Below the pieces are notes generated by a model that saw only the letters and a list, made by a program, of their open reading frames with translations, had not been told where the DNA came from and did not search any database. From positions 806,001-870,000 of the forward strand of contig JARUPY010000085.1 of NCBI GenBank assembly GCA_029817715.1: a stretch of 64,000 bases of DNA, in the 5' to 3' direction. Made by a program: the position numbers and the translations under genes. Source of the stretch: Melastoma dodecandrum. Lineage: Eukaryota > Streptophyta > Magnoliopsida > Myrtales > Melastomataceae. Shown here piece by piece: positions 37,628-49,008 of the stretch; position 1 is the stretch's first letter, and every line of letters starts with the position of its first letter.

Positions 37628-40600
37628 CTGCGCTTGCAGAACCAGACGAAGAAATAAAGAAATAACCGATAAAGCCGCAAAAACAATCGAAACAAAACTC
37701 CACAAAGTTTTCTCGCGTTTCAGCTTCTTGATCGTTTGTTCAACGAACAGTCCACGGCGGAACCCAAACGAAACTCCAAAATCCGATCATTGTCAAGAGA
37801 AAAGAAACAAAACAACGGCGACCAATCGACACGGTCCGATAAGTCGAAACACGACGCCGGCGACGACGAACCCCCCCAATACCGACGAACCGCGTCGCAA
37901 ACACGAGGAAAGGCCGAAAAAGGATAGGAAAGATTGGGTCCCATCAACTGAAACCCATCGATGGAGAGCTGAGAAAACAACCTGCGATGAAGAATCCGAC
38001 GAACGCCGTCGACAGGGATTATGGCGGCAACGGGGGGTTTTCCAGTGAAATTTTTCCAGACAGAATTATAAATATTGAATTAAAAAGGTTCTAAATGAAT
38101 TTGATAAGAAAAATAAAGCCAAATTTTAATATTACTCTTTTCGTTTAACCATTTTCTAAAATCGTGCTTAGTTAGCATCAAACGGTACAATAAAGTCGAC
38201 GTCAGGATCAAGAGATCGGTGTTAAGTCTAAATTTTTTGATAAAATATAAGATAATATTCAAAACTAGTACGAAACTTTCTTGGCCAAATATGCGATCCC
38301 GATAGAAAGGTTGGTTCCAAATCTTTCCTTATTGACGAAGAGCTAAACAATGTCTCCCGATATGTGGAGCGTGAGAGCAAGGATTCGGAGGGAATAGAAA
38401 GATCATCGCGAGCCAAGGGTCGCCCATCTAGCTTCGGCTTCGTCTCCGACAAAGATAGACTCCAGAAATTTCTCGTGATTGCACACAAGCACCGCGGATA
38501 TCCATAATTTGTTTTGACAGTTCACCTTATTCGTGCAGGTAAGACAGGAGATGAGGAATAGGGGCTCCTCCGTCTGCCATTCTCCTTCGACGATAAATGA
38601 AAAATGTGGGAGAGGGTGGGGTTATAACGGGGAAAATTAGTTTTTGGGTGAATAAAGGTGAATAAGACAGCCGAAGATTGGGTATATAACGAGGGAGTAA
38701 CGAAATTAAAGCTATGTAAGCTGCTATATAGGTTATCGTCAGTGTGTGAGTTAATGGATGATAAATTTAACATAACGGGGGGAGTCCAATATTCGAATTG
38801 TTTTAAAGAACGGGGTAGATAATAAAAAAAGGGCATACTACGTGATATATTTGATAATTTGGTCAACTTTCTATTATATTAAAAACTTATTTTATTATAA
38901 GATTTTGTTACTAACTTTTATTTTTATATTGATTTGAGCTTATCTTGAATTTAATCTACAGCCAAATAATGTCTTAACATAATTTAACATATATCCTAAA
39001 ATAGTCGAGCTCAAACCTCTTATTCGTTTAGCTAGCAATTCATCTTAACCGTAGTAATAGTCCGGATCATCATCCGACTTTCATCGATTTTACATATTCC
39101 TAACAGTATCAATAACTATTGTCCCAACTTTAGTTTCTAACTTACTTAATCTGACCATCAAAATCATAAAATAAATACATATGAGATGTATTATTATTTT
39201 TATTTTATTCAATAAATGAAAAATATCGATTAAGGCATGTTTGGCTTTCGCACGATAAAATTCAAAATTGGCGAAAATTAATATATAAACAAAAGTCCGT
39301 GACTTATAACAAACTAAATATTTTTACAAAGTGGAAATTTAATTCAAAATTTATACCATAAATCGATGTTTTACCTTTTTTTTTAACCGATAATATCAAG
39401 CAAGTTTCTCATTTCGAAAACAACTTAAAAAATATGAAACATTAAGTATGAGAATCATTCTACCGAAAATACTTTCAGAATCAACTAACATTGTTCAAGA
39501 ACTTGTGTTGATATCAACCAAATATTGGTTCTAAGATTTACTCGCACCAAATACTCTTCCCTATCCGACATTGAATTGGTCGGTTTTTATATATGACTAG
39601 AAACTAACATGTTTTACTTAGTTAACATTTTTGTATTGAACCTTTTCTTTTATACGTAGCGTCGTGTATAAGGGGTGGAGTACGTGGTTTGGCTAGGCTG
39701 CTACATTGAGTTTCTTGATTTTTGATTTTTATTTTCTACACTACTTCTACAATGTGGCTGTCAACGGCTGGTTTCGTGATTTCTTGGGCGGTATTCTAAC
39801 TAAATTAAGAATTTAGGACGGAAGGACGTGAACTAGAGAAACGAGACACATGAGTTAAATGTCATGTGTTTTGTGAGTCGAAATCGGAATCAGAACTCAT
39901 TACCATATTCTACAGGATAGCTTCGTAGATGCTTCGATTCACGTGATAAATTCTAGGTTATTTGCGGACGAACTCGCTCACCCCTATTAATTAGTATGCT
40001 TATATTTTTAATTAATTTATAACGGATGCACATATAAATATTTGAGTAATTACAGTCAAATCGCAAAACATAACGAGTTACGAAAAGAACGTGTCATTTA
40101 ACACCACAATTGACGTCGTCAAAAAAAAAAAAAAATCAATGCAGGTCTTAGTAAAATTCCCTGCAATCAACCGTGTCCCTGTCCCAATCATCTGTTCCAG
40201 ATATGATGACGAATAAAAATTTTAACGTGTCGTGGTGCGTTAGAACTGTAACATTAGAAAGAAAATTGGTAAATAGGAGGAAGCGAAATGGGGTGCAAAT
40301 ACTCCCAAAACAAAATTTTAACCCTCTTTTCCTCTATCTAACCCGCTCTTCTCCCTCAGTCACTCCGCACCGCTGTCTTCCACCACCACCGTCGTCGTCG
40401 TCATCACCTCCTCCTCTTCCACCGCCTTCGTCTGTCTTCATCGCCGTTGTCCGTGACATTCTGCTTTTTGGCGGAACTGGCCGTTCAGAAAGTGTCGGCA
40501 TTCTCCGGCGGCGTTGGTCAGGTCTCTCTCCCTGTCTCGGTTTTTGAGTTTGATTACCGTCACGGCTGCGGCGGCGTCGTTCTGTTTTGAGGAATGGAAA

Positions 40601-40835
40601 TGATGTGATCGTGCGGGTTTTGGTTTTGGTTTTCCTTTGGGGAGCGTTGTAACGCCCCGGCGGGGGGGGGGGGGGGGGGGGGAAGGAGTCGGAGTTGGAG
40701 GAGTTACTTGGATTGGATTGGGTTAAAGTCTGGCGGAATCAAGGGAGCGCTCGAGTTTCTTCGATCAACTCTGCTGTTGTCGGCGGATTGGTTTTGTTTC
40801 GGTTTCCAGCCCGGCAGAGGGTTTCCACGTTTACG
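37628..40835. other. Intergenic region between divergent THG1 and GATL genes
   Basis: The left 400 bases are probably the THG1 leader and promoter. The middle (38100-40150) is very AT-rich and featureless. The right end is the pyrimidine-rich leader of the plus-strand GATL gene. No gene was supported. Confidence 0.5.
40662..40682. repeat. G21 homopolymer in the leader of the second GATL gene
   Basis: An uninterrupted run of about 21 guanines lies about 150 bases before the start codon. In RNA it could form a G-quadruplex, but length errors are common in such runs. Confidence 0.8.
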
Positions 40836-41918
40836 ATGCCTTGGGTCCTCAGATTTTCCGGGTTCTTCTCTGCGGGTGTGATTATTGTAGTTCTATCGCC
40901 ATCATTCCAGTCCTTCCCTCGTGCCGAAGCCATCCGGTCATCGCAGATTGACGGGCCGTGGTTCCACCTTTTGCAGTCGGATTCGCATTTGCAGTTCTCC
41001 TTCAGAAAGGCTCCCCTGTTTGGCAATGCTCAAGGATGCAGCGGATCCCTGGGGAAGCCTGGTGGCTGTGATCCCGACCTTGTGCATGTGGCGATCACAC
41101 TCGATGTGGAGTACCTCCGAGGATCTATGGCGGCTGTCCATTCGATTTTGCAGCACTCCCGGTGTCCAGATAGCGTCTTCTTTCACTTCCTCGTGTCCGA
41201 TACGAGTCTGGAAACCCTAGTGGCCTCCATTTTTCCCAATCTCAATTTCAAGGTGTATTACTTCGAACCGAATATTGTAAAGGACCTCATCTCCACATCC
41301 GTCCGGCAAGCGCTGCAGCAGCCCCTGAATTACGCCCGGAATTACCTGGCGGATCTGCTTGAACCCTGTGTTGCCAGGGTGATCTACTTGGACTCGGATT
41401 TGGTGGTCGTCGATGACATCGTGAAGCTTTGGTCAACCAGTCTGGGCACGAAGACCATTGGGGCTCCAGAGTATTGTCATGCGAATTTCTCAAAGTACTT
41501 CACCGACATATTCTGGTCAAACAAGCGACTCTCAGGGACCTTCTCTGGCCGGCAACCGTGTTATTTCAACACGGGTGTGATGGTGATTGACCTTGTCAAG
41601 TGGAGGTGTGTGGGATACACGAAAAGGATCGAGAAGTGGATGGAGATACAGAAGAAGGAGAGGATTTATGAGCTGGGGTCGCTGCCCCCGTTCCTCTTGG
41701 TTTTCGGTGGGTACGTATCTCCGATCGAGCATCGGTGGAACCAGCACGGCCTTGGCGGCGACAATGTGCGAGGCAGCTGCCGCGATCTGCATCCAGGACC
41801 TGTCAGCCTCCTCCACTGGTCCGGCAGCGGAAAACCATGGTTGCGGCTCGACTCAAAGCAACCATGCCCATCGGATGCACTCTGGGCCCCCTATGATCTG
41901 TATGGTTACTCCAGCTGA
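40836..41918 (+). CDS. Galacturonosyltransferase-like protein (GATL, GT8 family), second copy
   Basis: A single exon encodes 360 residues from ATG 40836, starting with the hydrophobic [22 protein letters not shown]8 motifs match the first copy: [48 protein letters not shown] and HWSGSGKPW. It differs mainly in residues 35-75, after the signal anchor. Like its paralog it is expected in the Golgi, acting in pectin or xylan assembly. The in-frame upstream stretch from 40695 is not conserved with the paralog, so the inner Met is the likely start. The gene points away from the first copy, with two unrelated genes between them. It is intact. Confidence 0.95.
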   Translation: MPWVLRFSGFFSAGVIIVVLSPSFQSFPRAEAIRSSQIDGPWFHLLQSDSHLQFSFRKAPLFGNAQGCSGSLGKPGGCDPDLVHVAITLDVEYLRGSMAAVHSILQHSRCPDSVFFHFLVSDTSLETLVASIFPNLNFKVYYFEPNIVKDLISTSVRQALQQPLNYARNYLADLLEPCVARVIYLDSDLVVVDDIVKLWSTSLGTKTIGAPEYCHANFSKYFTDIFWSNKRLSGTFSGRQPCYFNTGVMVIDLVKWRCVGYTKRIEKWMEIQKKERIYELGSLPPFLLVFGGYVSPIEHRWNQHGLGGDNVRGSCRDLHPGPVSLLHWSGSGKPWLRLDSKQPCPSDALWAPYDLYGYSS

Positions 41919-44729
41919 CGATCGATCCTGAAGCGGCCAATTTTGTTTCCTGGTTGAATAAATTCACCGGTAAATCTTCATCTTTCTTCCATTTGTTTCC
42001 CATTAATTTCATTTTTAGCTTTTTTCACTTTTTTACATTGTTGGTGACTGGTGATTTTTCCATTCAGACTAATCATATCATGTCCTGTGGTTCTGAACCG
42101 AGTGAGAAAAATCTGGACCGATTTATCACCTCGACCTCTTGTTGAACTTCATTGAATTCCCATTCCATCATTGTTGTTGCCCAGGAAATTCACAGATGTT
42201 GAAAAAGTGAATAAAGGGCATGCTTGTTTGTCGTCATTTGGGTGATTTGTACTTGCCTCTGTAGAGAATTCTGCGACATTGTAGCTATCTTATAGTGGTT
42301 CGGTGGAAATGGTAGTCGGGCAGAGTTAGTTTGGATCCATTAGCAGAACAGAAAGTCCCCATTTTTACAAGGTCAAAAACAATGACCCTGATAGAGATTT
42401 CTTTGTATTCATCTGTTGGATTCTTAGTCTATTCATTTTGCATTTTAACTTCTACGATTAGGACAGACGTTTTTTAACTGGGAAGAGTCGTTGTCTGCAT
42501 TCATGTAAAAGACAAAAACTGACCATTTTTACATGGTCAAATCCTGGACTGATTTGGGAACAATCTGCTATGCTTTTAGGATTAAGGCCGTGAGTTTCAT
42601 TTATCGGGGGATTGATAAAAGGTAGGGAAAAGGAAGGAAAGCGACATATTCCTCTCCCTCTCTGTAGGTGATGTACATGGTTAATGTTTGAGTGGGATTG
42701 AGTTGTGTCAAAAGCGATCGCACCGAACAAGCACAAAGGTGGGGGAAGGGGCGGGCACATTTGAGAAGTGTCCTGAGAGGGAAAGGAAGGGTCAGAACTT
42801 AGAGACCCTTTTGCTTTCTTCCATGACAGTTGGCAGGGGAAAAGGGCAACCCTCTTTGAAAAGCGGGGACGCTGAGGTGTGGGCCTCCTACATTGCCAAA
42901 CAACGGCATCGGGAAGGTTCCACAGGGTGATTATATAATAGTGAATGGGAGAATAGGGAAAAGGAAGAGCTGACTTAGTTGTCTTTCACGTTAAGAGTTG
43001 TTGCTTCCGCGTTGGTGACAGCGAAGGAATGCTTGTGAACTACCCTCCCTCACACCCACTTTGTCTGTTCCTTTTGCTTGTTTAGGTGGCAAATAGGGTA
43101 ATGGGGGGTCTTCTATTTGGCTGACATCCCTGTTCTTTCACTTCTTTCTTATTTTATGACCACGTGATAATGCTGAGTTTTGTTACTAAATAATCTTAGT
43201 CCGTAAATTATTTCGTCAAATATAATATCAAGTTTCGAAATTTTTTAACTAATGTCAAGAAATTGGCCCGATTTTGTGACTTTAAGGAAGTCAACGATAC
43301 AAAGGCAGATTTCCAAATTTAATAAATGGAAATCGAGTTTGAAACACTAATTTCCAATCACGTTAAATGAAGTCGGTGTTTAACACCGATTTTTATTTTT
43401 TAAATTAAAAAATAGGTCTTTGTAAGGTCGATTTTTTTGTCCTAGTTAAGAGATTTTCAAATTTAGGACTTTAGTTTGCAAAATAATTTGCTGAACAAAG
43501 CTCGATAATGCTTTGGTGAAATAAAGTGGGATTTCTTAGCCCCTCCATCCGGTGGTTGAATTTGGATGTGATTGTGGAAGAGCTTATCAGAACTGGGTTG
43601 AATAATCTACGTCTTGTGGGGGTTGTGGAAGAGTCGAATTTTGATGATTTTTTCCTGACAGCCTATCAACATGTAGTTGGTTGGTGACCCAAGGAAATGG
43701 GAGCATGCATGCATGTGGGCGCTTCTTGAGAACTCCTTGCTTTTCAAAATGCAATATAATTTGTTTGTCTTTCCAGATTAAACTAGCTGATTATTACATC
43801 TGATTCACTTGCTTAAGACAAATTTTGTTGGTGTTGTATGTCTGGACCGTTTGCGTGGATGATTAAGACCTGGCATCCCGATTGTAGTCCTACCCAAGTT
43901 CTGGGTATTGATTAATTTCGGTGGACATGAGAATGTAATTCCTGCTTGACAGGTTACTTTGTCCTCGTTCTCGCAGGAACTATGTATGTTTTGATAAGGC
44001 TCTTCTGGAAGAGATGAGGACGGCGCCGTGAGTATTGTCCATTGTAAGGATGGTCCAGGCTCTCTTCGGTTGTCCATTCCAGTGCAGCCACCACCACTTA
44101 TGATAAAAAGCCACAGCCCGAGCTTGATGGTTGCGGCGGTAAGGAACGGACAGAGAGGACGGCGAAGACGACCGCGATAACGATTGGTTTTTGGCTTTTT
44201 GTCACATGCTGCTTGATTTATTCTTTTTGTTCTGTTCGTTTTTTTTTTTTTTGGGGGGGGGGGGTTCTCCATTCTTATCGAAATCACATTGCATTTTGTC
44301 ATTCTTGCTATAGAAGATGGGGACAGGAATTCATTGTGTAGAAAGTGACATCGTTCCTTTTTTGCATAACACGGTAGCAACATGTTCATCCACGGGCTTT
44401 TATAGACTAATAATGTAATGCTTAATTAACAAGCTTTCTGGATTCAAATCATGTGACGGTAGTTTCTTAAAGGGAGACTCACAATGGAAGCAAGCATCAA
44501 ATATTTGTCATCCGATGGAGACCATTCCGGAAAGGTGAGCACGTAGGGGTTGATGGCGGGTTGGGCCGATTTACTGAAGTAGGCTGAGGCCCATAGTCCA
44601 CGTACGGGCCCAATTCCCACCAGCAATAATTTCTCCGCGCTTCTCCCCTGAGATAGTCATTCCGCCGGAGTCGCCGGCCTCACCGTAACAGTAGTAACCA
44701 GGAACCTCTCCCTCTCTTGGCGATCGCTT
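41919..44729. other. Intergenic region
   Basis: The left part is the GATL 3' region. A short palindrome, CGGTGTTTAACACCG (about 43373-43388), followed by ATTTTT, lies in an AT-rich block (43190-43500). A T-run meeting a G-run occurs near 44238-44265. The right end is the promoter of the next gene. No gene was supported. Confidence 0.5.
44562..44612 (+). promoter_or_regulatory. Clustered TGGGCC/GGCCCA motifs upstream of the HGSNAT-like gene
   Basis: TGGGCC (44562), GGCCCA (44588) and GGGCCCA (44606) lie 120-170 bases before the start codon. They resemble the site II elements of widely expressed plant genes. Function is inferred from position only. Confidence 0.45.
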
Positions 44730-47700
44730 ATGGCGACGAAGATCGAAGTCGCCAACGGAGGAGGAGATGATGATCTGGACGAAGAGATGCAACTCCAGTA
44801 CCGGGCGCCCCTACTCGAACGCCCTTACTCACCATCGCAGTCCTCGGTGGCTGTCAACTCTGCGTGCGCCACAACCGATGAGGAGATCACGGCAGCGCAG
44901 CCGCAGACGGCTTCTTTGTCGTCGACTGACGATGCGGATGAACGGAAGGGTCAAGGTCGACGGCTCTCCTCTCTCGACGTCTTCCGTGGCCTCACCGTCG
45001 CGGTAATTTATCCCTCTCCCTGGTCGGACTGTGCGAACTGTGAGGATGCAATTCTTCGTAGAGTAGGTTCAGTGGATCGATATTTGTCCATTTGCTTCTT
45101 TTGTACGAGCTTTGACTTTGACTCTGTTCCTGCTTGTCCGAACTTAGTTTGTGATTTGAATGTGGAGCTGAGGAATAGTACTTGAGTTCTCTTTTAGGAG
45201 CGGCCGATGTTATTGCTGGTGGAAAGTTTTAGTAGGGGAGAGAATCAAGAGGACAGTGAGATGGTTGCTATCACAATGAACTGTCGATGCTACATCAGAA
45301 GAATTGCTTGCCCTGAATTTTATGTTTTACTGTTGCAGTTGATGATATTGGTTGACGATGCTGGGGGAGCTTTCCCATCCATAAATCATTCGCCTTGGTT
45401 CGGGGTGACGCTGGCTGATTTTGTGATGCCGTTTTTCCTTTTCAGTGTAGGAATTTCCATTGGCTTAGTATTCAAGGTAATGATTGCATCCACACTCCCA
45501 GAACTGATATCATTGACATCCTAATATGTCAAAGTCGGCACCATGCCATTTAGTTTAAGACTCGTATTTAAGAGGACAATCTATCAACCCTGCTTGCAGT
45601 GACGGCATACCTCTTAAATAGCCATCCTGGCCGAAATTAATCTTTGTCCTCAAATTCTTGGTCTAAAGCTTCTGTTGAAGCATTGAATCAGTATGTTCCA
45701 TTTGGTTTCTGATCTTCAACCTTCATTCACTTATCCTGAGATGTCTCCGGGTCTGTGAAGGCGAATAGATCCGATGTTCAACTTATGTATGCAACAACAT
45801 GACTCAAGTAACTGGTGCTGCATATTTTCTGTATAATGCAGAAAATACCAAACAAACTGCAGGCCACGAAGAAGGTCATGGCCAGAACAATCAAGCTCTT
45901 TCTTTTGGGGGTGCTGCTTCAAGGTAAAGATGATTTTTAGTTTACTTGTCTCTTTCGGTTCCTTACATGTACCAATGATCATATTGACATTGACATCGAT
46001 GAAGTAGGTGGATATTTTCATGGACGGGATCACTTGACATACGGAGTTGATGTGGGAAAGATACGTTGGATGGGAGTATTGCAGGTTACATTTCTCACTT
46101 ATTGGAATTTACTGCATACCAACGAAGCAACTCATGTCTTGTATTTTGATCTTAATGTTATTCCCTCAGAGAAAAACTATATTTTCTTTGGTATTTCATC
46201 TTTTCTGGCTATATTCTATAATTACTGAGGTGCCATTACATCTCAGGAAAATGAACACTTATTGTAGAATGGATCTTGTTCTGTGATAATTGGAATGTGC
46301 TTTTTAAATGGACAGAGGATATCAATTGGTTACTTCCTGGCATCAATGGCGGAGATCTGGCTCACTAGGAGAATTGTCGTTGACTCGCCAATGTCATTTA
46401 CAAGAAAGTACTACATTCAGTGGTTAGTCCTGTTAACTTCTTGGCATTTATGATGGAGGTCTAGGTTGCTAAAGACATCTCTATAAGTATCCCATTGTTC
46501 CCTATCTCACAGTAGTCAAGGAGAGCTCCACCTACAGGGATGCCCTTTTGTTTAATAGGTCCGTGATGATATTATCAGCATGCTCTTTTTCATTGGGCAG
46601 GATGGTGGCTCTCTTCCTGTGCTCACTTTATATGTGTTTGGTATACGGCCTTCATGTTCCGGATTGGGAATATGAGGGCACGAACACAAATATTTCTAGT
46701 CATGCATCGAGTTCTGCCAGTGTGAGTTTTTCAGAACACTTCATTAATAATTTGATAAAGAAAATCCTTCCTCTGTCCATTTTCTGATATCATAATGTTT
46801 TTCAATTTTTTCTATTTACAATATATGTATTTTTAGGACAACTTAATCAAACACAATTTGGCTGATTCCATCTACTAAATTGAAATTCGGCCTGATATGA
46901 TCTGGTAGCTGTGTTTATATGTACCCCTTCTTAGATGCCGATGTGGTTTGATTAAGTCCAATTTAGAAGTTTCACTGTAGTTACTCTATTGGACTTTTTG
47001 TAAATGTTGTTGGTATAATTTAACTCTGTGCTTGAATTTAATATTTATTGTATTCTATGTTTTTACTTGTGTCTGATTTTAACCTCAGTTTGTTGTCAGT
47101 TACAAGGACTACTTGTATACTTCGAAACCATGTTATATATTAAAATAGATGATTAATTTTGGTGAAACTATTATATGAAACTATTAATAGGTCTACTGCG
47201 GAATGAGAGGTAGCCTCGAACCTCCTTGCAATGCCATTGGGTATATTGATCGGTGTATTCTTGGTCAGTATCACCTCTATCAGCATCCTGTATATAGAAG
47301 GACCAAGGTTTGTCTTAGTGATCCTCTTTTGAGTTCTGTCAGAAATGGCTTTCCTATAACTTTCTTGGACATTAGTAATATTATGGATCTTCATATTCTC
47401 AGGAATGCAGTGTCAATTCTCCAGATTATGGGCCTTTGCCTCCAAATTCACCTGGTTGGTGCCTTGCTCCTTTTGACCCTGAAGGTTTATTAAGGTTGGG
47501 CGTATAGCTTAAACTCAAAAACAACTATTTATGTCAACTTATCTGCTTTATTTGGTAGAAAGGATAAATAGATTCGAGTGGAGTTCAGTTCAGAAGATGC
47601 CTATAGGAAAATTTTTTCCATCTGTCATCTGTCTCATATTTTCTTTAAAATGAATCATAAGTCATGTGATTTCCACTCCACTCATGTACGCCCATGTCAT

Positions 47701-48744
47701 GTGCAAATGATTTGTGCCATTACTAGTGTGTGCAACTATAAACTGGTGACTAGGCTTTTGAAATTTCTATTATAATGATAGTTCCTTGATGGCTGCGGTC
47801 ACATGCTTTGTTGGATTACAATTTGGACATGTTATTTTGCATAACCAGGTACGTTTCTCATTCTCTTCCCTGAGTCCTTACTTTTCTATCCTTATTCACA
47901 GTACTGTTACATTGATCACGCATCAATCACTCCTTGTCCCGACGGCAGAGCCACGTACAGATGTTAATTATATGGTGTATGCTTTCTTTGCCGTTATTGA
48001 TATTGGGACATGCTTTAGCCATCGTAGGTATGTTTAGCTCTCAGCTATTGTCTCTGATCAAGTAGTTTCCTTCCCTCGATGCTTGACATTGGTCTAAGCT
48101 TACATCTTGTCTACAGCAGGGATTCCTCTTTGCAAGCCGCTGTACACATTAAGTTACGTGTTTGTCACTACCGGGGCAGCAGGCCTGGTGTTGACCTTAA
48201 TATATTACACTGTAAGCTCACTAATTTTACAACACTGGGCTATTTACACCTCTGTATTGATCTCAGCATACCATTATGATTAGAGAAATCCTGATGGCTC
48301 ATCAATGCCTCAATTTTTGGTGCTGTTGCTGTTGATTAGCCAATTAAAGAAATTGTCTCGTTGACCTCTACGATGCAGGTTGATATTAAACAATGGAGAA
48401 AACCCTTGGTATGGCTCCAGTGGATGGGCATGAACGCCCTCATAGTCTACGGTTTGGCAGCTTGTGACCTCTTTCCGGAGGCTTTGCAAGGATTCTATTG
48501 GCGTTCTCCTGAAAATAATTTGGTACAGCTCGTCTTTCATTCCCATCAACTTTCCTGATCTATATAAATTTCCTTATCAATGTATACCTCACTGTGCCCG
48601 CAGGTCGATGTCACTGAAAGAGCACTGCAGAACGTGTTCCGATCGGAGAACTGGGGCACGTTAGTGTTCGTTCTGGTGGAAATTTTATTCTGGGCTGTCG
48701 TTGCGGGATACCTCCACATGAAAGGTATATACATTAAGCTATAA
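44730..48744 (+). CDS. Heparan-alpha-glucosaminide N-acetyltransferase-like membrane protein
   Basis: Animal HGSNAT moves acetyl groups from acetyl-CoA across the lysosomal membrane; the plant role is not established, since plants lack heparan sulfate. Thirteen exons were read: 44730-45002, 45339-45476, 45842-45923, 46008-46084, 46316-46422, 46601-46721, 47191-47307, 47403-47494, 47782-47848, 47949-48027, 48120-48211, 48379-48522, 48604-48744. They sum to 1530 bases, 509 residues, in phase throughout. An acidic N-terminal tail leads to RRLSSLDVFRGLTVA, INHSPWFGVTLADFVMPFFLF, KLFLLGVLLQGGYFHGRDHLTYGVD, a Ser-rich lumenal loop, VYCGMRGSLEPPCNAIGYIDR, CLAPFDPEGLLSS, and hydrophobic helices to the C-terminal VFVLVEILFWAVVAGYLH. 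About ten membrane segments are visible. It appears intact. Confidence 0.92.
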
Positions 48745-49008
48745 CTGCAACAAGTGCTTAACATCAGGCTCTGCATATTTCTGCAGAGGAACCTTATTAT
48801 GTTATCCCGTATATTGCTTAGTCGTGTACAGTTGCAATCTATTTCAGTTCTTCCTTGTATATGTAGTCCACGGAACTGAACGTGCCATTTGCTAATGCCA
48901 AGCTATGTATAGACAACAGGTTTATACGATGGCTGAGATCATCAGTTAGTTATCCAATGCTTTCACGGCTCACATGTTACTAGTCTAGTCATAAAGCCAC
49001 TGTGCTAT

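Noticed and set aside
37628..37705. Hydrophobic extension before the THG1 start
   Set aside because: The frame has no ATG there; the conserved family start is MANS at 37627.
40695..40835. In-frame 47-codon extension of the second GATL
   Set aside because: Not conserved with the paralog; the inner Met precedes a typical signal anchor.
42688..42930. 80-codon plus-strand open frame
   Set aside because: Composition is not coding-like and no homology is recognised.
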